The translations under genes were made by a program, and so were the position numbers. This document shows positions 31,901 to 43,900 of a DNA stretch of 64,000 nucleotides, in pieces. This DNA comes from Bugula neritina (taxonomy: Eukaryota > Bryozoa > Gymnolaemata > Cheilostomatida > Bugulidae), in assembly GCA_964035545.1 (NCBI GenBank), contig OZ037771.1:8604408-8668407 (forward strand). Direction: 5' to 3'. The first letter of the stretch is position 1, and every line of letters starts with the position of its first letter. The notes beneath the pieces were generated by a model. It ran no database searches. It had not been told where the DNA came from and saw nothing but the letters and a program-made list of their open reading frames with translations.

Positions 31901-34900
31901 CACCGAGTTGGGGTGGCTGAGTGTAGCGCTTAAACAGAAATGTTGTCTGAACTCCTCGACCACCAAACCGATGCTGGTTCAAGGATTTCCGAGTTTGATT
32001 CTCGAGTACAGCACATGACCTCGACTCGACCTGGACATACCTGTCTTCCTCAACAGAGCGTTTGGTATCTTTTCCAGTCAACAGATTAGCTGCCTTGCTT
32101 AGAGTCAGCAACACCCCTTCAGCTTTCACAGCAGTTGGATTGAGTTTTGAGAAGTGTTCGTTCATAAATTCCTTGGCTGATGCAAATGAGAATACAACTC
32201 ATGCACTAAGAAAGCTCTCGAATGCCAAACAGGCGTTACTTTTAAATCTACACAATTTTGATTAACTAAGTAAACCTTAAAATGTTAATTAGTGTTTAAA
32301 TGTAGTCTTTGTGCAACTAAGAAATAATCAATAATTCGCAATGCATGTAGTAAGTGTGTACATTGTAATGAGCTAGGATAATATGTGGCAACTGTACCAT
32401 GTGTAGTAATCCATGACTTGACTTTCTCTCTATAGTTAGCAAGGAGAGTAGCTGTGCTAACACTGCGACTATCCGAAAGGGGTGGCTTGTCAGAGGGGGT
32501 GTTCTTACCCCACCTAGTTGGATTGAAAGTAGCTAGGAATGAGGCTTTACTCAGCTTTGTGAGGTTGCTGGTTGATGCTGCTCCAGAGCTGCTGCTTGAA
32601 GTTAAACTTTCACCTTTTTCTAAACAGAATATGTATTGATATTCAAAGAAGGGTGCTATTTGCATACACACAAACCAAACCAGGCACATAGCAGTGAATA
32701 TTCATATTTGCAACAACTGCTTAGTGCAGATGATATTAATTCCCTGCAAGCTGAAGAAGATCAGAGCATTAAGCAGTGATCTACTGCCAGCAGTCTTAAA
32801 ACTAGAAAGGAGCCAATATGTCACCAATTTATAAAATACTCAATAAAAACAACTTATTACTTTGCAATGTAACAATATAACATATTCTCATTAATTATAA
32901 TAGGGAGCAGCTGTGGTCTAGGGATTAGATTTTTTGCCTAGTAAGCTCGAACCCCAACAAAGGCCATTGGTGATGTTAGGAAGAGCATCCAGTCATAATT
33001 GCTCCTGTGCCCCATCTGAATAAGTCCTTAGCCCAATTTAACATAAAACCCTTCCATCAGAGGTTTTCTCACAAGGATGGCGACTATAAACTTGCTCGAA
33101 TTTTTTATAATCTAATACAAAATATAACATGACATGATAAAATTAAATTACATAAAATACTAGCATAACTCAGTACAATAGTACAATATGATAAAATACA
33201 CACTAGAGCCAAGTTTTCCTTTAGTCACTTGAGGGAGGGACGTGGATGAGTCCCCACTCTGATTCTCACTTAGACTTGATTTGCTTTTGCTGTGACGAGT
33301 GGCGATTCGCTTACTTGTTTTCTTGGACTTGGTGATTGCACCAGCCTCAGACTTAGAAGTGCTCATAGTAGGCGCCCTGTCAGGTAGCAAATATTCAACT
33401 TGATCGCACCGTATATTATATTATAGCTCAATATAATTACTAAACAGAGCCAGAATCCAGGTGAAACAATCAAATTCCATGCAAATGTTAAAGCTGTTAC
33501 CTCGCATATACTGAAACTCAACATGCGCGAGTGAAAATTCATAGGTATGACTATTTGTAAAAAAAACCCATATTTGCCATCTTTTCATGCAGATAAAGAT
33601 TCCATTTGTTGGGATAGTTACATGATTTAAATGGTGCAAAGAAAACATACCCAGCAGGGAGAGGATTAGAAGCACCACTGGCAGATGGAGTACCAGATGT
33701 AGTGGCAGCAGATGAAATAGCAGATGAGATAACAGATGAAATGACCGAGGTGACAGTTCTAGAAGAGGCAGCATCTGTTGGCCGGATTGCACCAGATGTT
33801 TGGTCAGTAGGAGCTGCAGTTGGCTAAAAGCAACATCACAATACACTACAACACACCATTTGCCATCCCTGGTGGAAGGTGCAGGTCTCGGACTATTAAG
33901 GAAGTACTGTTACAGATATTTATATAACACACAATCACCTGGCTAGTGTTGGAAGTTGCAGCTCCTTCACAATGAGACGCGACAACGCCGCTACTAGACA
34001 AATGTCTGATTTGGTGAGTAACGCCTTGGCGCTGAAAATACTGAGTAAATGTTTCTGGTAGTCTCCTCATTAGTATGTCTGCCATCTGAAGGGCACCGAC
34101 AACCACCTTATGATCTTGAGATGCCAGCATTGAAGCTATATGACTGTAACAAAGATATCAGGATGCTATATTGAAATTATATGTCTATTTCGACAAAGCT
34201 CTATTTAAACCAAAATAAGAAAACTAAAATGACTCTCATGTTTAGAAGAAACAGAATCTAATAAAAAAGATAGAATGGGTGTGGGGTGTAGGGTGACTGA
34301 CCTAGAAACCGGTTGGTTAACAAGCACTTCCTGCAGAAGTTCGGGAGAAGCGTAGTATATCTGCCTAAGTAGAGTCTGCAAGCACTTGTGTCTGATGGCG
34401 GGACCCGCAGATGAGCTGTACACCTCATACAAGATTCCAAAGAGTGATCTGTAGAGAGAAAGCAGGTGTGAGAATATCTGCTTCATGTTTCATGTTTACT
34501 GTGTACTTACCTACATTAATACAAGGAATGGTTATTCCAACTGCCACTCTACACCTTAATCCCCTCCTACAGCACTACCTCGGTATTGTTTTGTCTTTTC
34601 CTCCGTTTAGTTATTATGTAAACCATTTTTTAATTTATATTCGGTAAGGAAGTTTTTCCTTACACCTCGAAACTGCTTGACAAACAAAGTTGGTGAAGTT
34701 TACAATGAAATCAATAAAACTATTTTTACTAACTGATGGCTGCAAGTGAATTTACACAACTAAACTTATACTAAACTAAAGGATAGCAAATAGCCCCTCG
34801 ACAGTCCACATGCGAGAGTCACTGCACGTAGAAACTCACTTGATGAAGCTGCTAGCCAACTCGGGTTGTTCGGCGAGCACTTCGGCTCTGGCATCTGGTT

Positions 34901-37900
34901 TAACGAGATCTGAGGAGTCGGCAGAAGCAGCGGCTGCCGTGGCGAGATTAGAGTTGGTTGTCCTGAACACAGGTCTGGCCGTGCCCGTGTCTTCATTGAT
35001 CTGCTGCATCATAGTGAAGTCTATGGTGTACATTCTACCCATATCTGACAGACTGATAGTCACTTCTTCTTCGGAGGCACTGTACGCCGCCTGTCACATG
35101 GTATTACACTGTGTCACATGGTATTACACTGTGTCACATGGTATTACACTGTGTCACATAATATTACACTTCTATACTACAAACAGTAATTAGTAATTCA
35201 CGTCAGCTGCTGTACCTCAATTATCCGGCTGTCCATTGCACCGTATGATTTCCAACAGCCCTTGTCATCCTTCCACTGCCAGGTGACTTCCTCTTCGTGC
35301 AGAGCTACAGAAGGATGCTTCTTGAGCAGAGCGTCGACAGCAAATAGACCAGTGGAGGGCAGAGCTGGCAGCAGCTCTCTACACGACAACCAGTATAGTA
35401 TATAGAGTATATATTAGTATACAGTACAGTGTGGGATACATACAGTATAGTATATAGAGTATATATTAGTGTACAGTACAGTGTGGGATACATACAGTAT
35501 AGTATATAGAGTATATATTAGTATACAGTACAGTGTAGGATACATACAGTATAGTATATAGAGTATATATTAGTATATAGTACAGTGTGGGATACATACA
35601 GTATATTATATAGAGTATATATTAGTATATAGTGTGGGATACATACAGTATGGTATATAGAGTATATATTAGTATACAGTACAGTGTGGGATACATACAG
35701 TATAGTATATAGAGTATATATTAGTATACAGTGTGGGATACATACAGTATAGTATATAGAGTATATATTAGTATACAGCACAGTGTGGGATACATACAGT
35801 ATAGTATATAGAGTATATATTAGTATACAGTACAGTGTGGGATACATACAGTATAGTATATAGAGTATATATTAGTATACAGTACAGTGTGGGATACATA
35901 CAGCATAGTATATAGAGTATATATTAGTATACAGTACAGTGTGGGATACATACAGTAGAGTATATAGAGTATATATTAGTATACAGTACAGTGTGGGATA
36001 CATACAGTATAGTATATAGAGTATATATTAGTATATAGTACAGTGTGGGATACATACAGTATAGTATATAGAGTATATATTAGTATATAGTACAGTGTGG
36101 GATACATACAGTATAGTATATAGAGTATATATTAGTGTACAGTACAGTGTGGGATGCATACAGTATAGTATATAGAGTATATATTAGTATACAGTACAGT
36201 GTGCGATACACAGTATGGTACAGTGTACTGTGAAACACCTACAGTACGATATATAATAAGTTTCCTCACCCTATTAGCGACACGATTTCAAACAACTCCT
36301 GGGGTGTTCTGTTCACTAACTACAAAACAGTAAATCAGACAAATTAATGGCCATTTGCCAGAAGCAAACTCTCACAACTATAACTTTAATATGCTACATT
36401 CAAGCAGATAAACCAAGCAGAGTGGCTGTGAAGGAGAGTTACTAGTATGCAGACGCACCTCAATGTGTGCACTGGCTCCCTGTTCACCACACAGAAGATA
36501 CACCAGAGTGTTGGACACATCTTGTCTGAGGAGACACACAGCCAGGTCTGGACAGTTGGCACACATCACTGCAAACATCCTGATCACCATAGTGAAGATT
36601 GAACTTGATATCACCGAGGGCACAACTTCCAACTACAAACAAGTAATGCACACCCATGACTTCAGTAGCTTTACAATCACTGTTTATAATAGACTTTTAG
36701 AACTAGCAAACTGGTATAGTTAAACAAGATCATAAAAGTTGATTTCTCATACATCCCTGTAAAGCATTTATAACTAGTTGATATTTTGTGGGTAGAGCAC
36801 ATATATCTATATAAAATGATGCAGATATTTCCACCTCAATAATATACAGAGGTGACACGCTTTCCACTCACCAGTTTGAGGGTGTTGGCTAGCATTTCAT
36901 GGGCAGCCAACTCCTTCAGCAGTTTCTCATCACCCTTCAGGTTGTCCACAAGCCTTGCAAAACATGTGCACACACTCTCAACGCACCTCTTGTCCTAAAT
37001 CATACAGCAAAATACTGTCTGGTATAGAAAGAAGGATTGCTTACCAAAGCATGACAGGTGTTGAAGAGTATCATACATGTCACCAGAATTGTCAAATAAG
37101 TCAACTTTAAGATTTGCTGATGGAAAATTAATGCAACTATATTATGACTACTAATATACAAGACTAAGGTTAAAGGTCGAAAGTTAAAGAAGGTTGAGAA
37201 AGTTGGCTAGTGGAGACTAGACTTACAGGAGTAAGTAGTTTACTGCTCAGGAGGGGAAGGGAGTCTTTACAGTAATGAAACTCCTCAGGCGTGACGCTGC
37301 TACAACAGTTGGCAGCAACGGCAAGGGCGTATCTCTGAGCGTCAATGGAAAAGAAATCTATGTACATGAGGCAAGCACTTATGGCACCCTGTAAACAGAT
37401 TGAATGAGAGTTTATTCACACAATAACTCCTTATATGGCCTCAGCAGGATGATTAACATTAGAGCTGCTTGCAGTTACAGTTTACATAACTGAGTTGAGA
37501 CTACAGCAACATCTCAACTGGACAAGCGTCTTCATAACAATAAAATATACCTTACAGAATGCTAGCAACTCTGTAATAAATCTTTCAGCATAACAAATCC
37601 TGACATTGCTACAACATCTAACATAATATATATCCACAAATTTACATCCAATGTTAATAATATCTACATGTACATTCAAAATAACTTCATATAAGTAGAA
37701 GTTCTGTCACGCATACCGACTGCAGCAAGTGTTTGTTGTGTCGTTTAGAGAGCCTGTCTAGAGCACTCAGACTCTGCTCTGCCACATCCATACACTGAAT
37801 GCACTTGAGTTTATCAAGCAGCGCAGGAGTTGCCTCCACCACGACAATAGAGCTGCGAGGTAACGCCTCCAGCATGTAGTACAGAGCTCTGCATGCATAC

Positions 37901-40900
37901 ATCATGATATCAAAGTTGTGTTCCAGGTGGAGGAGAGCAACTAGCTCCGGCACAACCTGCTTGCTAGGAAAACCAGCCAGATTCTCTTCATTTCCCATCA
38001 CCAGAATCTACATAACATCCAGAGGTAAGTGGAGATGGAAACTAAAGAAATAGTGAAATATTTAGCCAATAAGAAAGTCTGTAACAACCTGCAATATGAA
38101 ATGAGCTTAGATACCAACACATTTACAGTGCTCAACATCAAGGCGCATATTGTATGTATTGAACGAATTGAATAAAGTTCTTCTTCACATATTTTCTGTT
38201 TTTGAAATTCAAAAGCCACTAGATGCTACAATATCTTTCATTATAAGATATGAAAGTTGAGGCGTAGTCCAACCTGGCACATCTCCATAACAGAAGAGAG
38301 CTGTTGGCCCTCGTCATCCTTAGTCTGCATGCCTTTTATTAATGATGTGACTTTATTCATGGCAGAGCTGCACATGGACCTCTGTATAATGTTCCTCATG
38401 TTACTCTCCAGCGACCCAAACATGTGAGGTGGGACTCCCCGAGCTTCCAACATGGCTGTAATACAGAGAGAGATATAACATGGCTGTAATACAGAGAGAG
38501 ATATAACATGACTGTAATACAGAGAGAGATATAACATGACTGTAATACAGAGAGATATATAACATGGCTGTAATACAGAGAGAGATATAACATGGCTGCA
38601 ATACAGAGAGATATAACATGGCTGTAATACAGAGAGAGAGATATAACATGGCTGCAATACAGAGAGATATAACATGGCTGTAATACAGAGAGATATAACA
38701 TGACTGTAATACAGAGAGATATATAACATGGCTGTAATACAGAGAGATATAACATGGCTGTAATACAGAGAGAGATATAACATGACTGTAATACAGAGAG
38801 AGATATAACATGGCTGTAATACAGAGAGATATAACATGGCTGTAATACAGAGAGATATAACATGGCTGTAATACAGAGAGAGATATAACATGGCTGTAAT
38901 ACAGAGAGAGATATAACATGGCTGTAATACAGAGAGAGATATAACATGGCTGTAATACAGAGAGATATAATATGGCTGTAATACAGAGAGAGATATAACA
39001 TGGCTGTAATACAGAGAGAGATATAACATGGCTGTAATACAGAGAGAGATATAACATGACTGTAATACAGAGAGAAATATAACATGGCTGTAATACAGAG
39101 AGAGATATAACATGACTGTAATACAGAGAGAGATATAACATGACTGTAATACAGGGAGAGATATAACATGGCTGTAATACAGAGAGATATATAACATGAC
39201 TGTAATACAGAGAGAGATATAACATGACTGTAATACAGGGAGAGAGATATAACATGACTGCAATACAGGGAGAGATATAATATGGCTGTAATACAGAGAG
39301 AGAGATATAACATGACTGCAATACAGGGAGAGATATAATATGGCTGTAATACAGAGAGAGATATAACATGGCTGTAATACAGAGAGAGATATAACATGAC
39401 TGTAATACAGAGAGAGATATAACATGGCTGTAATACAGAGAGAGATATAACATGACTGTAATACAGAGAGAGATATAACATGACTGTAATACAGGGAGAG
39501 ATATAACATGGCTGTAATACAGAGAGAGATATAACATGACTGTAATACAGAGAGAGATATAACATGACTGTAATACAGGGAGAGATATAACATGGCTGTA
39601 ATACAGAGAGATATATAACATGACTGTAATACAGAGAGAGATATAACATGACTGTAATACAGGGAGAGAGATATAACATGACTGCAATACAGGGAGAGAT
39701 ATAATATGGCTGTAATACAGAGAGAGATATAACATGGCTGTAATACAGAGAGAGATATAACATGACTGTAATACAGAGAGAGATATAACATGGCTGTAAT
39801 ACAGAGAGAGATATAACATGGCTGTAATACAGAGAGATATAATATGGCTGTAACACAGGGAGAGATATAACATGGCTGTAATACAGAGAGAGATATAACA
39901 TGGCTGTAATACAGAGAGAGATATAACATGGCTGTAATACAGAGAGATATAACATGACTGCAATACAGAGAGATATAACATGGCTGTAATACAGAGAGAT
40001 ATAACATGGCTGTAATACAGAGAGAGATATAACATGACTGTAATACAGAGAGAGAGATAACATGACTGTAATACAGAGAGATATAACATGGCTGTAATAC
40101 AGAGAGAGATATAACATGACTGTAATACAGAGAGAGATATAACATGACTGTAATACAGAGAGATATATAACATGGCTGTAATACAGAGAGAGATATAACA
40201 TGGCTGTAATACAGAGAGAGATATAACATGGCTGTAATACAGAGAGAGATATAACATGACTGTAATACAGAGAGATATAACATGGCTGTAATACAGAGAG
40301 ATATAACATGACTGTAATACAGAGAGATATAACATGGCTGTAATACAGAGAGAGATATAACATGGCTGTAATACAGAGAGAGATATAACATGGCTGTAAT
40401 ACAGAGAGATATATAACATGGCTGTAATACAGAGAGATATAACATGGCTGTAATACAGAGAGAGATATAACATGACTGTAATACAGAGAGATATAACATG
40501 ACTGTAATACAGAGAGATATAACATGGCTGTAATACAGGGAGAGAGATATAACATGGCTGTAATACAGAGAGATATAACATGGCTGTAATACAGAGAGAG
40601 ATATAACATGACTGCAATACAGAGAGATATAACATGACTGTAATACAGGGAGAGAGATATAACATGGCTGTAATACAGAGAGATATAACATGGCTGTAAT
40701 ACAGAGAGAGATATAACATAACTGTAATACAGAGAGAGATATAACATGGCTGTAATACAGAGAGATATAACATAGCTGTAATACAGAGAGAGATATAACA
40801 TGGCTGTAATACAGAGAGAGGAGGAGAGATGGGGAGAGAGATGAGTAATAGGTACACACCTTGCAGTCTAGCCATATCCACATCGTGACCTGCAGAACCT

Positions 40901-43900
40901 CCAGTGGCACCTTCAGCACCAGAGCTGGAGCCTGAAAACAATGGAACTGATGAAATAACCAGAATAATGTTCATGCAATGTGTGAAAAGCTACTGCAAGC
41001 ACAAGGAAGGTAAGGTCTCTATTAGTAGCTGATAACTTCAGTATCACAGCTGGTCATAGTAGTCAAGGAATACATTTAGATTGTTTTTCTATCAACACAT
41101 TGCCCAAATACACTAAGACACTGTGAATAGGGGGATGGGGGTACAGATTGATGAGTGTTGACTCACCTCGCAGCACTTCCCCCAACAGCCCACCATGCAG
41201 CTGGTGCAACACATGTGGTAAATCGTCATTTCCTTCAGCGGAATTTCCTGCGCCAGTGTTTCCATTGTTACTGGATGAAGACATTTCTGCCAAGTTCGTC
41301 TCACCCCCACCACTAGCTCCGGGTGTACTGGCTTCTCCTTTCTCCTTGGTCTCACTTCCAGTACCGGCAGCAGATGCAGAGGGCCCTGGTGCCCCTGCAC
41401 CACCTACTGCCGATGCTGCTGACGTACCAGCTGCTAGATCTCTATTGGCCAACCTTCTCCTACACAGACATACCATTAGTGTCTCACAATTGAACAGCCT
41501 GGTGTTTAGGATACTAACAATTGATGAGACTGACCAACTGTGTTGGGTGCTGCTGTGTATATGCACCAGCAAGAGCAGGTCACCTGATGTAGCATGTCAT
41601 GGAGAAGTACCATAACAGTTCACTCTGGTATGAGCCGCATTTCACAGAGACTCAGATGAACTATTAAATTAATTGAATAAACCACATAATTACACCATAC
41701 TATATACTACACTAGAGTCTAGACACTGCAAACACAAATTTTGCCTCCCCTGGTCACTATTTTTTCAAACAAAAACAAGCATGGTACTGATAACTCTCGC
41801 AAGGTACTAGTTAGTAAAACCTATCTTTACTATCAGCTAATTATGTTGGCAGTGTTTCCTAAATCATGCCTGATTGCCCAAACTCTAAATCAGGCAAATC
41901 AAAGGCACAGTTCAGTATTAGCCCCAATAAAGTATTGTTGAAGAGTGTATGTTGGAGAAATATGTTATGAGATACTAAAGACAAAGGCTACTCAAACAAC
42001 CAAATTAAACATGCTCAACACCTCAGCATGAACTCCATATTTAGGTAAATTCATCCTTAGAAATTTATCTGAGATCTCTGCAAAAGCAGTACAAAGTGAC
42101 AAGAGCTAACCTAGTAGCAGCGCTGCTTCGCTGACTAAGACGTGGTAATGCTGCAGCACTTTCGCCTCTTTCACCATGGGCAGAGTCTACACCGCCTGGC
42201 GTCCTCTTCACTTTACTGTTTGTGTCCCCCGTGGTGGCGACTTTAGTAGCTCTCCGTACACCTGAGCAGCATAAGATAGAGACATCAGGCTACTCAGTTC
42301 ACACTAAAAGAGCTTTCAAACAGCTGCCTTACTTTTTCACTTTCTACTAATGAACATATTCTAGAACTCTAGTGTCACCTTAGAGTTGAAGGCTGCAGGC
42401 ATTTGACTAGTCATCCTTGCACTATTACCATTCTATGGCTTCACTTACCCATGTAATGAGATTATACATTACTTAAGCTAGTAGCACTCAACAGTTTATT
42501 TGTATTACAATGATAATTTGAAGAGATTTTAGCATTGATCTCCCTCCATGATGACATAATACAACAATGTAGCTTAGAGGAAGTGGCTAACATTGTATGA
42601 GTCCCATTCTGCCTTACAGTACAGCAAAGGAAGGTACAAAAGGAGAATAACAAACATTGTTGAATGAAATTCTAGTATAATGAGAAAAGAGAAATATAAT
42701 AGAAATACTGAAGAGAAGTATACTTTACCAGCAAGTTTTGGATGTGAATGGGAAGGGCCACCTGTGCCTGTGGTCCTAGCTTTACGCTCTTTTCCTTTTG
42801 ATTTATCAGTGGCTATAATAATACATTTACTGCTGTACTGTCCAACATGTGTTGAAAATAATAAATGATGAGAGAAAATTCAAAATTTGTCAGCATTGCC
42901 AAGAAAACAGATATGATATAGACAGTGTATACAGTGTCTACTGATTCAGTGTCTACAGGTACATTGTCTACGGATACAGTGTCTACAGGTACAGTGTCTA
43001 CAGGTACATTGTCTACAGGTACAGTGTCTACGGATACAGTGTCTACAGGTACAGGGTCAACATTTAACAAACCTGAGTGAGTGATTATACTGGATCTGGA
43101 GCTCTCACCAGATGATGATGTAGCAAGGCTAAAATAAAACAAATTAAAGACTTCAAACTAGTTGCAAGGAGCACTTGACATAAGTTGCTACATTTGCCTG
43201 TTGGATGTCAAATGGACAAAAGCTTAAAAGTTAAGTAACATACTGGTACATTCAACACTTGAAGCTTGCCAAATGGCACTTTATATAATTTGCCTTTACT
43301 TATAATTTATAGTAGAAGATGTTGATGAGAAGTTACAGCAGACTAATGCAGTGATTAACTATTCATGCTAGTGTGACAAACAGACAGACAGTAGAGTGCT
43401 GACACTCACCCAGCTGCTGACTTTGGAGCTGCTGCTGACTTTGGAGCTGCTGCTGCACGGCTCCTTGTGGAATGTCTTGATGCAGGTTCAGAACCAGACC
43501 CTGCGACAGTATGGTAGAAAGTACAGTTAACAAATCATAATAATTAGAGTTGACTGATTACACCAATCAGCATGTAGCACAAACATTACCATCTTTCTTC
43601 ACCCAGTTTGTTTTAGCCTTAAATGGTCAGTGTGCATACCTTGTAGTAGTTAGTCATAGATTAAAAATTCCCAACAAAATAACACACCTTTTAGTCAAAA
43701 CTAGAAACTGGAAATATAAAATACTGGTTAGATAACTTGAAGTTGTCAATAGTTATAGGAATTATAATCTAATTTGAAACTGTAATTGTTTTCATAGCCA
43801 TGATAATAATTATTTAGCACTATCACAGAGAAAGTACAGATGAAGGGCCACAAGATGTCAAAAGCCACAATATAAGCTGGACAGACTTTATCTAATGGTT

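Noticed and set aside
31901-32000. A functional tRNA gene
   Set aside because: A- and B-box-like words are present, but the spacing and arms do not give a convincing cloverleaf and no clean acceptor stem was found; better read as SINE-derived.
38241-40974. Three overlapping minus-strand frames of 801-892 codons rich in [13 protein letters not shown]
   Set aside because: They translate the acceptor-unit minisatellite of TRIP12 intron 11; all three frames are open for the same reason, and none matches a protein family outside the flanking exons.
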